From NCBI RefSeq assembly GCF_040529055.1, contig NZ_CP132342.1, positions 1,203,001-1,267,000 of the forward strand: a stretch of DNA of 64,000 nt, in the 5' to 3' direction. Below, piece after piece: positions 53,640-63,890 of the stretch; position 1 is the first letter of the stretch, and every line of letters starts with the position of its first letter. Origin of the DNA: Xanthomonas sontii (GTDB lineage: Bacteria; Pseudomonadota; Gammaproteobacteria; Xanthomonadales; Xanthomonadaceae). A program made the translations under genes and the position numbers. The notes beneath the pieces were generated by a model. The model was given only the letters and a program-made list of their open reading frames with translations. It made no database searches and was not told the DNA's origin.

Positions 53640-56600
53640 ATGAATCACATCTACCGTTTGATCTGGGACGAACTGCGTGGCGCCTACGTGGTCGCCGCCG
53701 AAATTTCCCGCCGCCGCGGCAAGCGCAGCGGCACCGTGGTGCGCGCTGCCGCCGCCGCGATCGCCATCGGCAGCGTACCGTTGTCGGCCTATGCCGTGGA
53801 TCCTGGCGCATTGCCCGACGGCGCGCAGATCGCCGCCGGCAATGCGCAGCTGGACCAGCACGGCGCCAACCTGACCGTGCATCAGGACAGCCAGCGGCTG
53901 ATCCTGAACTGGAACAGCTTCGACATCGGCAACCAGGCCAGCGTGCGCTTCGAGCAGCCCGACAGCACCGCCATCGCGCTGAACCGCGTGCTCGGTGGCA
54001 CGCCCAGCCAGGTGCTGGGCGAACTGAGCGGCAACGGCCAGGTCTGGCTGGTCAATCCCAACGGCGTGTACTTCGGCAAGGGCGCGCAGGTGGACGTGGG
54101 TGGGCTGCTGGTCAGCTCGCTTGGCATCAGCGACAGCGACTTCCTGGGCGGACACGCGCGCTTCGTCGCCAGCGGTACGGCCGGCGCGGTGCGCAACGAG
54201 GGCGCGATCCGCGCCAACGGCGGCGTGGTGGCATTGCTGGCGCCGGCGGTGAGCAACACCGGCAGCATCGCGGCGGGCCAGGTCGGCCTGGCCGCAGGCG
54301 ATCGCGTTGCGGTGGACTTCGGCAGCGACGGCCTGCTGTCGCTGGCGGTCGCCCAGGACGCGCTGAAGGCGGAACTGGCGCAGAGCGGCACCATCCGCGG
54401 CAACAACGTGGTGCTCAGCGCCGCCGGCGCCAGCGCGCTGCGCTCCAGCGTCATCAACATGGATGGCGTGGTCGAAGCGACCTCGCTGGGCGCGCATGGC
54501 GGTCGCATCCTGCTCGACGGCGGCGACGCCGGCCAGGTCCACGTCAGCGGCCGCCTCGACGCCAGTTCGGCGACCGGCCAGGGCGGCCGCATCGACGTGC
54601 TCGGCCAGCAGCTACGCCTGGACGGCGGCGCGCGCCTGGATGCCAGCGGCGCGACCGGCGGTGGCGCCATCCACGTCGGCGGCGGTTGGCAGGGGCACGA
54701 TCCGGCGTTGCGTAACGCCACCCACGTGGAGGCCGATGCCAGCGTCGCGCTCGACGCCAGCGCCGGCAGCAGCGGCAACGGCGGCGAAGCGGTGGTCTGG
54801 TCCGACGGCGACACCCGGTTCGCCGGCAGCATCGCCGTGCGTGGTGGCGCGCAAGGCGGCAACGGCGGCCGCGCCGAAGTCTCCGGCAAGCAGCAACTCG
54901 CCTACAGCGGCCGCACCGATGCCAGCGCGGCCAACGGCGCGATGGGCGACCTGCTGCTGGACCCGGACACCATCAGCATCCAAGGTGGCGGCACCGGCAT
55001 CGGTTCCCTGGGCGGAAGCACGGTATACGTGCGGGACCTGCAGGCGCAGAACGCCAACGTGATGCTGGTGGCCGACAATGGCATCACCTTCGGCGACCTG
55101 TCGCTGAACGGCGGCAACGGCCGCCTGAGCATGGCCAACAATGTCAGCCTGCGTCTGGAGAACACCAACGGCACCATCAGCTTCGCCAATCCGACCAATA
55201 CGGTGGAAGTGTTCGGGACCGGCAGCATCTACATGCAGAGCGGGCGCACCAACACCGGCTTCCTGAGCAGCATCGGCAACCTGATCGCACATGGCCCCGG
55301 CACCAATCCCGGCACGCTGCCGACCCACGACGTCACCCAGAACGGCAACGGTACCCCGGGCGCCGGCTCGATCACCCTGTACGGCGCCGACGGCATCTCG
55401 GTCAGCGGCGCGCTGACCACCAATGGCGGCTACGTGCGCATCTGGGGCGACTCGGACAACATGGGCGGCGGCGACCTGACCCTGAACTCGCCGATCTTCA
55501 GCAATGGCGGCAACGTGTACCTGTCCACCGGGCAGGGCGCGGTGACGCTGAACTCCAACATGACCCTCGGCGCCGGGCGCGTGCTGTTCAAGGCCGATGG
55601 CAGCTACACCAGCGGCGAGAAGATCCTCAACGGCCTGATCGACGCCAGTGGCGACTTCAACATCGATACCGCCTTCACCATGAAGGGCGGCGCCAGCATC
55701 TACACCAGCGGCAACATCGTGTTCGGCAACGTACCGGTCAATCTCGATACCGGCAGCGGCGTGCTGGTGCTGCGCGCCAACAAGATCGACTGGGGCTCGT
55801 CGACCCTCAACAACCTCAGCACGGCGTCGATGCGCCTGGAGCCGTACGATCCTTCGGTCAACATGGTGCTGGGCGACGCCAACGGCTTCGCCTCGGCGGC
55901 GACGCTGAACAAGTTGCCGGGCATCCGCAACCTGACCATCGGCCGCGCCGATGGCACGGGCACCATCAGCGTCTCCGGCAACTACAACTTCAACGCCAGC
56001 GGCAGCTTCGAGTTGCTCGACAAGACCCTGGACATCACCGCCGGCAGCCTCAGCAACAGCACCGGCGACGTGATCCTGACCGGCGACACCATCAACCTCA
56101 GCCAGCATGTCACCGCCAACGGCGGCAACGGCAAGGTCACGATCCGGCAGATGACCGCGGCCAACGCCCTGCATCTGGGCACCGGGCTCAGCAACGCGAC
56201 GATCGGCCAGGTCAACGCGGCCACGCTGGAAGTGGGCCGCAGCGACGGCGGCGACCTGGTGTTCGACAGCGACATCGTCACTGGCGCCAGCACCGTGAGC
56301 CTGAAGAGCGGCCAACGCGTCTTGGGAGTCAACGGCGGCGTATCTGCGGCCAAACTGGCGGTCACCGCCGGCGCTGGCGCCACCCTCAGCGACAGTACCT
56401 TCAACTTCACCACGCTGGCGCTGGACGTGGGCGGCGCCACCCAGATCGCCAGTTCCATCGCCACTTGGGGCCTGGGTCTCGCCGACACACTGACCGGCTT
56501 GAATGTGCGCGCCGGCACCACCGGGACGGTGGGGTTGAACGCGACAGGAACCTTGGGCCTGAACAGCGCGATCAACTTCAACAACAGCGCCGCCACCCTC

Positions 56601-59600
56601 GCCGCCACTGCCGGCACCGGTTTCGATGCGGCCAGCACCACGCTGAGCAATCAGACGGCAGCCACCGTGGCCTTCGCCCTGTCCGGCGGCAACCCGTTCG
56701 CGTTCGGCGGCAGCAGCACGGTCCTGAGCGGCAGCATGCTGTCGCGCTTCAACGGCGTGAGCACGTTGCGTGTGGATGCGGCGGGCAATGACGTGACGAT
56801 GGGGGCGTTCAACGTCGCCGTTGGCAACCGCATGCAGGTACAGGCGCGTCGTTTGCAGCAGACCGGCGATGTCGGCGTGAGCGGCGGCAGCCTCTATCTC
56901 AGCGCCGCGCAGGGCGGCCTGAGCCTGAACCACGGCATCAGCGCCGCGCAGACGCTGTCGCTCAACGACGTGGCCGGTACCGGCATCCAGGGCAGCGGCG
57001 CGTTGACCGCCGCGGCACTGGCGCTGCGCTCCAGCGGCGCGGTGTCGCTGACCTCCGCCAGTACCCTGGTGAACGCGATCGCGGCGCAGAGCGGCGACCT
57101 GACTTTCCGCAACAACGGCAACCTGCTGGTCGGCAGTGTCGATGGCCTCGCCGGCATCGCCTCCACCGGCGCGGTGGACGTGCGCCTGACCGGCGCCAGC
57201 GCGGACCTGACGCTGCAACAGGCGGTGAGCGCGGGCAATGCCGCGCAGCGACAGACCGGCGTGCTGCTGGCGGCCGGCCGCAACTTCATCAATCAGGCAG
57301 GCAACAGTGCCGTAAGCACCGGCAACGGCCGCTGGCTGGTGTATTCCACCTCGCCGCTCAATGACACCCGCGGCGGTCTGGCGCCGCAGTTCAAGCAGTA
57401 CAACGCCGGCACCGGCAGCACCGTGCTGGATGCGGGCAGCGGTTTCCTTTACCGCGTCGCCCCGACCGTTGCCGTCGCCCTGACCGGCGCAGCCAGCAAG
57501 ACCTATGACGGCAATGCCGCTGCCGCACTGGGCGGGATCGGCTACACGGCCAGCAGCGGTGCGATCGACGGCGATACGGTCGTCGTCACCGGCACCGCTG
57601 CGCACTACGACAGCAAGAACGTCGGCCACGGCAAGGCGGTCACCGTCGACGGTCTGAGCGTGGACCACGCCGGCAACGGCGCGGTGCGCGTGTACGGCTA
57701 CGGTCTGGCCAGCACCAGCGCCAGTGCCAACATCGGTACGATCAGCCAGAAGACGCTGCAGCTGGGGGCCGGCTCGATCCAGGGCAAGGTCTACGACGGC
57801 ACCACCACCGCCAGCCTGGGGTCGGCGGCCCTGAGCGGCGTGGTGAGCGGCGACGACGTGCGCTTCGCCGGAGCATCCGGCGCGGTGTTCGCCGACAAGC
57901 GCGCCGGCGTCAACAAGCAGGTCACCGTGTCCGGCATCGCGCTCGGCGGCAGCGATGCCGGCAACTACCTGGTCGACAGCACGGCCTATGCCGACATCGC
58001 CAAGCGCACGCTGACGGTGGCGGTCGACATCGCCGGCAAGGTGTACGACGGCGGGATCGGCGCGCAGGTGCGCAACGCCACGCTCGGCAATGCCGTCGTC
58101 GGCGACGATGTGTCCGTCGCCACCCAGGCCGCGTTCGTCGACAAGAACGTCGGCGACAACAAGAGCGTCGTGGTCGCCGCACAACTCGGCGGCACCGATG
58201 CCGACAACTACGTCATGGACGTGGCCACCTCGACGCCGCGCGGCAGTACCGCCTCGATCACGCCCAAGACGATCGACGCCGGCACGCTGAGCGTGACCGC
58301 CAAGGTGTACGACGGCAACCGTACCGCCAACGTCGGCAGCAACGGCCCGGTCGGCACGCTGAGCGGGGACGACGTGGCGCTGGTCCTGCAAGGCCAGTAC
58401 GACGACAGGAACGCAGGCACGGGCAAGCGGGTGGACGTGACGGCGGGCTTGCGCGGTGGCGACGCCGGCAACTACCAGTTGCTCGCGACGCGCCTGCAGT
58501 CCAGCGGCGACATCACGCCCAAGACGATCGACGCCGGCACGCTGAGCGTGACGGCCAAGGTGTACGACGGCAACCGCACCGCCAATGTCGGCAGCAGCGG
58601 CATGGTCGGCACGGTCGGTGGGGATGACGTCGCGTTGATCTTGCAGGGCCTTTACGACACCAAGAACGCCGGCACCGGCAAGCGCGTGGACGTGACCGCG
58701 GGCCTGCGCGGTGGCGATGCCGGCAACTATCGCCTGGTCAACACCAGCCTGCAGTCGCGCGGCGACGTGGCGGCGAAGGAACTGACCGTCGGCAATGTGG
58801 CCGTGCTGGACAAGCGCTTCGACGGCGGCAGCGACGCGGTGCTGGTACTGCCGCCGCTGCGTGGCGTGGTCGCTGGCGACGAGGTCGCGCTGCAGGGTCG
58901 GGGTCAGTACGACAATGCCTCGGCCGCGGCGGGCAAGACGGTGCAGATCGCACTGGCTCTGAGCGGTGCCGACGCGGGCAACTACCGCCTCACCGACGCG
59001 CGTCAGCAGACCGTCGCCGGCATCGAGGACCTGCCGGGCCGCAACGCGGTGGACGCGGTTTCGCAGCCGAGCATGGGGGGCAACGGCACGCAGCCGGGCG
59101 GCACCGCCGACGGCAATTCGTTGACGGCGGCGGGCGCGATTTCGGCAGCGGCCGGCGCGATGGGGGAACTGGGCGCATCGGCGCAACCGCGGCTGGGTGG
59201 AACCTCGCTCGATCCGACCGGCGCCGGCAGCACGGCATCGGGCGGCGCCGCCGGTGGCAGCGGCCTTGGCGGTAGCGCCGGTGGTTCGGGCAGTGCCGGC
59301 GGCACTGCCGGCGCTGCGATCGGCACGGGCACCGGGACCACCGCGGCCGACGGTGCCACCGGCTCGGCGGGCGCCAATGCCGGTGGCAACGGCGCAGGCA
59401 ACGTCGCCGATGCCCAGGGCGGTGCTGGCGCCGCAAGCCAGGGTGCCGGCCAGCGCGGCGGTGCCCCGGGCGATGTGGCGATGGAGCAGGTGCTGCGCAA
59501 CGGTGCCGGCGTGAGCCTCGCTACCGGTGGCGAGACCCTGGCGCAGCCTGAAGTGGCGGTGCTGACGGTGTTCGACGGCGAAGGCCGTGCGCTGGGCCGC

Positions 59601-59906
59601 CTACGGGTGGAAGACCTGGGCAGCAGCCTGGCGCTGCACCCGCTGGACGGCAGCGCGCCGACCGCGCCGAACCTGCAGCAGAACGTTCGCGCCAGCGCCC
59701 AGACCAGTGTGGCCGTCGATGCGGACGAGAACGCTACGCTGCGCCTGTCCCTGCTGGAAGACGGCACGCTCCACGTGGTGGCGCCGCGTTCGGCCGCACG
59801 CATGGACCGCGAAACGCTCAGCGCCTACGCGCTCGGCGCGCTGAAACAGCAGGCGGGCGTGTCGGTGCAGCAGGTGCGCGCGCTGGTGCTGAGCTTCGTC
59901 GACTGA
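53640..59906 (+). CDS. Large TpsA-type filamentous hemagglutinin/adhesin with YDG (MBG) repeats
   Basis: This 2088-aa secreted protein begins with an ESPR-type extended signal (MNHIYRLIWDELRGAYVVAAE). The TPS domain (about residues 52-300) has NWNSFDIG, VNPNGVYFGKG and repeated beta-helix turns. A long beta-helix shaft follows. Six YDG/MBG repeats start near residues 1287 (KTYDGN), 1383, 1467, 1555, 1640 and 1725 (KRFDGG). After a Gly/Ala/Ser-rich linker comes a short unfamiliar C-terminal domain (AVLTVFDGEGRALGRLRVED to LSFVD). It is predicted to be a surface adhesin. No toxin domain is recognisable, so contact-dependent inhibition is unlikely. Confidence 0.92.
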   Translation: MNHIYRLIWDELRGAYVVAAEISRRRGKRSGTVVRAAAAAIAIGSVPLSAYAVDPGALPDGAQIAAGNAQLDQHGANLTVHQDSQRLILNWNSFDIGNQASVRFEQPDSTAIALNRVLGGTPSQVLGELSGNGQVWLVNPNGVYFGKGAQVDVGGLLVSSLGISDSDFLGGHARFVASGTAGAVRNEGAIRANGGVVALLAPAVSNTGSIAAGQVGLAAGDRVAVDFGSDGLLSLAVAQDALKAELAQSGTIRGNNVVLSAAGASALRSSVINMDGVVEATSLGAHGGRILLDGGDAGQVHVSGRLDASSATGQGGRIDVLGQQLRLDGGARLDASGATGGGAIHVGGGWQGHDPALRNATHVEADASVALDASAGSSGNGGEAVVWSDGDTRFAGSIAVRGGAQGGNGGRAEVSGKQQLAYSGRTDASAANGAMGDLLLDPDTISIQGGGTGIGSLGGSTVYVRDLQAQNANVMLVADNGITFGDLSLNGGNGRLSMANNVSLRLENTNGTISFANPTNTVEVFGTGSIYMQSGRTNTGFLSSIGNLIAHGPGTNPGTLPTHDVTQNGNGTPGAGSITLYGADGISVSGALTTNGGYVRIWGDSDNMGGGDLTLNSPIFSNGGNVYLSTGQGAVTLNSNMTLGAGRVLFKADGSYTSGEKILNGLIDASGDFNIDTAFTMKGGASIYTSGNIVFGNVPVNLDTGSGVLVLRANKIDWGSSTLNNLSTASMRLEPYDPSVNMVLGDANGFASAATLNKLPGIRNLTIGRADGTGTISVSGNYNFNASGSFELLDKTLDITAGSLSNSTGDVILTGDTINLSQHVTANGGNGKVTIRQMTAANALHLGTGLSNATIGQVNAATLEVGRSDGGDLVFDSDIVTGASTVSLKSGQRVLGVNGGVSAAKLAVTAGAGATLSDSTFNFTTLALDVGGATQIASSIATWGLGLADTLTGLNVRAGTTGTVGLNATGTLGLNSAINFNNSAATLAATAGTGFDAASTTLSNQTAATVAFALSGGNPFAFGGSSTVLSGSMLSRFNGVSTLRVDAAGNDVTMGAFNVAVGNRMQVQARRLQQTGDVGVSGGSLYLSAAQGGLSLNHGISAAQTLSLNDVAGTGIQGSGALTAAALALRSSGAVSLTSASTLVNAIAAQSGDLTFRNNGNLLVGSVDGLAGIASTGAVDVRLTGASADLTLQQAVSAGNAAQRQTGVLLAAGRNFINQAGNSAVSTGNGRWLVYSTSPLNDTRGGLAPQFKQYNAGTGSTVLDAGSGFLYRVAPTVAVALTGAASKTYDGNAAAALGGIGYTASSGAIDGDTVVVTGTAAHYDSKNVGHGKAVTVDGLSVDHAGNGAVRVYGYGLASTSASANIGTISQKTLQLGAGSIQGKVYDGTTTASLGSAALSGVVSGDDVRFAGASGAVFADKRAGVNKQVTVSGIALGGSDAGNYLVDSTAYADIAKRTLTVAVDIAGKVYDGGIGAQVRNATLGNAVVGDDVSVATQAAFVDKNVGDNKSVVVAAQLGGTDADNYVMDVATSTPRGSTASITPKTIDAGTLSVTAKVYDGNRTANVGSNGPVGTLSGDDVALVLQGQYDDRNAGTGKRVDVTAGLRGGDAGNYQLLATRLQSSGDITPKTIDAGTLSVTAKVYDGNRTANVGSSGMVGTVGGDDVALILQGLYDTKNAGTGKRVDVTAGLRGGDAGNYRLVNTSLQSRGDVAAKELTVGNVAVLDKRFDGGSDAVLVLPPLRGVVAGDEVALQGRGQYDNASAAAGKTVQIALALSGADAGNYRLTDARQQTVAGIEDLPGRNAVDAVSQPSMGGNGTQPGGTADGNSLTAAGAISAAAGAMGELGASAQPRLGGTSLDPTGAGSTASGGAAGGSGLGGSAGGSGSAGGTAGAAIGTGTGTTAADGATGSAGANAGGNGAGNVADAQGGAGAASQGAGQRGGAPGDVAMEQVLRNGAGVSLATGGETLAQPEVAVLTVFDGEGRALGRLRVEDLGSSLALHPLDGSAPTAPNLQQNVRASAQTSVAVDADENATLRLSLLEDGTLHVVAPRSAARMDRETLSAYALGALKQQAGVSVQQVRALVLSFVD
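58257..58596 (+). repeat. Two 85-nt near-identical direct repeats in the adhesin gene
   Basis: 58257-58341 and 58512-58596 differ at 3 of 85 positions and are offset by exactly 255 nt (85 codons). They mark a recent duplication of one MBG repeat. Confidence 0.9.
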
Positions 59907-60459
59907 CGGAGTGGCGAGGGACGCAGGGGCGGCTGCCGCCTCTGCGTCCCGGCGGCCTGGCTGATCGGGGGAAAGGCCAGGCCGGGTTCGACCGTCTCGG
60001 CGCGGGTGATGCGCCTGAGGCGGAGGCAGCGGCGTCCGCGGTGCGATGGTGGCAAGCGCGGAGCACCCTTGCGGTGAGATCGAGGTCATCGCCTCGCCAT
60101 CGTCGCGCCGCGGACGCGCCACATTCTGGAGGTGTGATTGCCTGATGCATGCAGGGTGCGACACAGCGCGACCCTGCGTCGCACAAGCCCTCATGCGGGA
60201 GTGTGCTCTGGCAGCCTTGTAGGTGGGAGGCTGCCGCCGCCGTTCCGGTGCGTGTGCCACGCGGCCAGCGCGATGCTGTGCCGCCGATCGCCACCGCATC
60301 GCTGCAGTGTCGCCGCGCCGGGGCGATACGGCTATCGTATCGGGATGCCGAGCGCTTCCCCACTTCCCTTTCGACGCAAACGGCGTGTTGCTTGCGCGGC
60401 GATGGCGTTGTTGGCCGCTGGCTGTCGGCGTCGCTGGCGGTAGTCGCGGTGTCGCACGC
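59907..60459. other. Intergenic region after tpsA
   Basis: This 553-nt region holds a 9-bp stem (CGGCCTGGC 59953-59961 with GCCAGGCCG 59976-59984, no T-run) that may end the tps transcript. The palindrome CGATACG-GCTAT-CGTATCG is at 60324-60342. No gene is supported. Confidence 0.5.
60324..60342. promoter_or_regulatory. Perfect palindrome, possible operator
   Basis: CGATACG, 5-nt spacer, CGTATCG lies 118 nt before the alpha/beta hydrolase gene. It could bind a dimeric repressor; no regulator gene is adjacent. Confidence 0.3.
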
Positions 60460-61299
60460 ATGATCGCGACGAGCAGTTCGCGCACGCCCCTGCCCAAGCC
60501 GGCCGTCCGCCGGCTCGGCGCGGACGACGCGCTGGCCTATCTGCGGGTGGGCGAGGGTGCGCCGGTGCTGCTGGTGCACGGGGCCCTGTGCGACTACCGC
60601 TACTGGGCGCCGCAACTGCGCGGCCTGGCCGACCGCTTCCAGCTCAGCGCGCTGAGCCTGGGCCAGTACTACCCGCGACTGCCGTCGGCGTCGCGGCATG
60701 CGTTCGGCTGGCGCTGGCATGCGCAGCAGCTCGCCGCCTTCATCGCCGAGGAAGCGCGGCCGGTGCATCTGGTCGGCCATTCCCGCGGCGCCGCCGTGGC
60801 CTGGCAGGCGGCGCTGTTGCGGCCGGACGCCATCGCCAGCCTGACCCTGTTCGATCCGGGCGGCCCGCAGCCGCAGGGCCTGCCGGCCGACGTTCAGGCG
60901 GTCCGCGCGCAAGCGATCGCGTTGCTGCAAGGTGGCCAGGTCGAGGCCGGCCTGGAATGCTTCGTCGATTCGGTCAGCCAGCCCGGCGCCTGGGCGCGCA
61001 GCAGCGCGAGCTTCCGGCAGATGGTGCGCGACAACGCGCAGACCCTGGTGCCGCAGATTGCCGACGTGCTGCCGGCGTACCGGCCCGAGCAGGCCGCTGC
61101 CCTGGCGATGCCGGTGTTGCTGGTCGCCGGCGAACGCAGCCCGGCCCAGTACCGCGACAACGCCGCCGCGTTGGCGGCCTGGCTGCCGCAGGCGCGCCAC
61201 GAGGTGCTGGCCGGGGCGTCGCACGGCATGACCTTTACCCATGCGAGGCGATGCAATGCCTTGATCGCCGAGTGGGTGGACGCTGCGGCGAGGAGCTGA
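60460..61299 (+). CDS. Alpha/beta hydrolase
   Basis: This 279-aa cytosolic hydrolase has the oxyanion-region VLLVHGALCDYRYW, the nucleophile elbow VGHSRGAA and the catalytic histidine in GASHGMTF. The acid is probably in the strand after LLVAGE. It belongs to the broad MhpC-like group; substrate unknown. The start at 60460 fits the domain; an open frame extends upstream without a good start. Confidence 0.85.
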   Translation: MIATSSSRTPLPKPAVRRLGADDALAYLRVGEGAPVLLVHGALCDYRYWAPQLRGLADRFQLSALSLGQYYPRLPSASRHAFGWRWHAQQLAAFIAEEARPVHLVGHSRGAAVAWQAALLRPDAIASLTLFDPGGPQPQGLPADVQAVRAQAIALLQGGQVEAGLECFVDSVSQPGAWARSSASFRQMVRDNAQTLVPQIADVLPAYRPEQAAALAMPVLLVAGERSPAQYRDNAAALAAWLPQARHEVLAGASHGMTFTHARRCNALIAEWVDAAARS

Positions 61300-61379
61300 G
61301 CGCGTACGGCAGAGTGCTGCGCTCAGCGGGCACGACTGGGTGCAGACTGGATGCGGCGCACGCCGGCTGCGGCTCGGCG

Positions 61380-62933
61380 TCATCCTGCCAGGCGGCGTGC
61401 CCCGGGTGGCGTCGGACCCACGGCGTTCGCCGTCGCCTCCCCGCGATCCAGTTGCCGGTACGCGATGGCCTCGGTCAGGTGCGCGGTGGCGATGCGCTCG
61501 CTGGCGTCCAGGTCGGCGATGGTGCGGGCCACGCGCAGGATCCGATGCAGCGAGCGCGCCGACAGCCGCAGGCGCTCGATGGCCTGTTCCAGCAGCGCCT
61601 CGTCGCGCGGTTGCAAGCGGCAGTCGCGCAGGGTTTCGCTGTGGCCGAGCTGGCCGTTGGGCCGGCCGGCGCGGGCCTGCTGGCGTTGCCGCGCCTGCTC
61701 CACGCGCTCGCGCACGACGGCGCTGGCTTCGCCGGGCGGCGCATCGGCGCGCAGCGCCTGTGGCGGCAGCCGCGGCACTTCCACGTGCAGGTCGATGCGG
61801 TCCAGCAGCGGGCCGGAGATGCGAGCGCGGTAGCGCCGCACCGCGTCCTCGCTGCAGCGACAGCGGCCGCTGGGGTCGCCGGCCCAGCCGCACGGACAGG
61901 GGTTCATCGCCGCCACCAGTTGGAAGCGCGCAGGGAACTCGGCGCTGCGCGCCGCGCGCGACACGGTCACCTGGCCCGATTCCAGCGGCTCGCGCAGCAC
62001 TTCCAGCGCATGCCGGTTCCACTCCGGCAGTTCGTCCAGGAACAGCACGCCGTGGTGCGCCAGCGAGATCTCGCCCGGGCGCGGATGAGTGCCGCCGCCG
62101 ACCAGCGACACCGCGCTGGCGGTGTGGTGCGGTGCGCGGTAGGGGCGTTGCCGCCAGCGTGCCGGATCCACGCCGCGGCCGCTGACCGAAGCGATGGCCG
62201 CGCTCTCCAGGGCCTCGGCTTCGCTGGCGGCGGGCAGGATCCCGGGCAGGCGCGAGGCCAGCAGGGTCTTGCCGCAGCCGGGGCTGCCGATCAGCAACAG
62301 GTGGTGATGCCCGGCCGCGGCGATCTCCAGGGCGCGCCGCGCCTGCGCCTGGCCGCGCACGTCGCTCAGGTCGGGAAAGGGGGCGGCGACCGTGGGCGGC
62401 GCGGTGGCCGCGGGCAGGGTCTTGCTGCCGTTGAGCAATCCACAGACTTCCAGCAGGGTGCGTGCGGTGTAGGCCTGCACGTGTTGCGCCAGTGCGGCCT
62501 CGGCGCCGTTGTCGGCCGGGACGATCAGGGTGCGCCCAGCCTGGGCGGCGGCCAGTGCGGCCGGCAGGACGCCGTCGACCGGGCGCAGTTCGCCGGTCAA
62601 GGCCAGTTCGCCGAGGAATTCGTACTGGCCGAGCACCTGCGGGTCGAGCTGGCCGGCGGCGGCGAGGATGCCCAGCGCGATCGGCAGGTCGAAGCGACCG
62701 CCCTCCTTGGGTAGGTCGGCCGGCGCCAGGTTGACCGTGATCCGCCGTGCCGGAAATTCGTACTGCGCGCAGAGCAGGGCGGCGCGGACGCGATCGCGCG
62801 ACTCGCGTACCGCCGCCTCGGGCAGGCCGACGATCTGCGTGGTCGGCAGGCCGCCGGACAGATGGACTTCGACCCGAACCGGAGGCGCAAGCACCCCCGC
62901 GCGGGCACGGCTGTGCACCAGCGCCAGGCTCAT
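61380..62933 (-). CDS. comM: ComM/YifB family Mg-chelatase-like AAA+ helicase
   Basis: This 517-aa protein is a hexameric ATP-dependent branch-migration helicase in natural transformation. It begins MSLALVHSRARAGVLAPPVRV. A Lon-protease-like N-terminal domain (to about 180), Walker A LIGSPGCGKTLLA, Walker B GVLFLDELPEWNR and MNPCPCGWAGDP follow, with a C-terminal ChlI-C domain. With comF elsewhere in the window it is consistent with a competence capacity. Confidence 0.94.
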   Translation of the reverse strand: MSLALVHSRARAGVLAPPVRVEVHLSGGLPTTQIVGLPEAAVRESRDRVRAALLCAQYEFPARRITVNLAPADLPKEGGRFDLPIALGILAAAGQLDPQVLGQYEFLGELALTGELRPVDGVLPAALAAAQAGRTLIVPADNGAEAALAQHVQAYTARTLLEVCGLLNGSKTLPAATAPPTVAAPFPDLSDVRGQAQARRALEIAAAGHHHLLLIGSPGCGKTLLASRLPGILPAASEAEALESAAIASVSGRGVDPARWRQRPYRAPHHTASAVSLVGGGTHPRPGEISLAHHGVLFLDELPEWNRHALEVLREPLESGQVTVSRAARSAEFPARFQLVAAMNPCPCGWAGDPSGRCRCSEDAVRRYRARISGPLLDRIDLHVEVPRLPPQALRADAPPGEASAVVRERVEQARQRQQARAGRPNGQLGHSETLRDCRLQPRDEALLEQAIERLRLSARSLHRILRVARTIADLDASERIATAHLTEAIAYRQLDRGEATANAVGPTPPGARRLAG

Positions 62934-62946
62934 GGTGGCGGGTGGA

Positions 62947-63216
62947 TCAGGCGGTGGGGCTGGGCGACTGTCCGCTGCGTGCCGCTTCCAGCGCGGCGAC
63001 GCTGCGCTCCAGCGCTTCGAGCTTCTCGCGGGTGCGCAGCAGCACCGCGCGCTGCACTTCGAATTCCTCGCGGGTGACCAGGTCGAGCTTGCCCAGCCCG
63101 GCCTGCAGCGCGCTCTTGAAGGTGCTCTGCAGTTCGTCGCGGGATTGGCGCAGGCCCGGCGGCACCAGGTCGCTGAGGCGGCGGGCGAGGTCGTCGAGAT
63201 GGTTGAGGTCGATCAT
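62947..63216 (-). CDS. ubiK: Ubiquinone biosynthesis accessory factor UbiK (BMFP/YqiC)
   Basis: This 89-aa coiled-coil protein reads MIDLNHLDDLARRLSDLVPP then VTREEFEVQRAVLLRTREKLEALE, the BMFP signature. It forms trimers that support UbiJ and lipid handling during ubiquinone synthesis. It lies 13 nt before comM on the same strand. An upstream in-frame extension to 63270 was rejected because the family starts at MIDL. Confidence 0.92.
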   Translation of the reverse strand: MIDLNHLDDLARRLSDLVPPGLRQSRDELQSTFKSALQAGLGKLDLVTREEFEVQRAVLLRTREKLEALERSVAALEAARSGQSPSPTA

Positions 63217-63329
63217 GGCTGTGCTCCGGCAGGTGGCGTCAGATTGCGGCACCGGAAAGGTCGGGACCATCGGGATCGGACGCGGCGCGCTGTCGGAAAA
63301 TTCCGGCGTTGGGGGCGCGCGGCCATTGA

Positions 63330-63731
<402 letters not shown>

Positions 63732-63774
63732 CGCAGTCACCGCGCCTGCATCGCCGTGGCATGGATGGTGTCGT

Positions 63775-63840
63775 GTAGGAGCGGTTTCAGCCGCGATGGG
63801 CGTTCCCGATAGAACCTGTCGCGGCTGAAACCGCTCCTGC
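63775..63840. repeat. Inverted pair of GTAG-headed REP elements
   Basis: GTAGGAGCGGTTTCAGCCGC (from 63775) faces GTCGCGGCTGAAACCGCTCC (from 63818) and forms a 22-bp stem downstream of the P-II gene. Confidence 0.85.
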
Positions 63841-63890
63841 AGGCGTGGCGGGTCAGTCGGGTGGCCCGCCACGCTGCGCCAGGCGCCGAC

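Noticed and set aside
54612..59186. A 1524-codon minus-strand open frame opposite the adhesin gene
   Set aside because: The adhesin shows an ESPR signal, TPS domain and YDG repeats in frame; the antisense product is low-complexity with no motif.
60345..60443. A 32-codon frame reading MPSASPLPFRRKRRVACAAM with LLAAGC near its end
   Set aside because: It looks like a lipobox, but the frame stops five residues after the cysteine and has no ribosome site.
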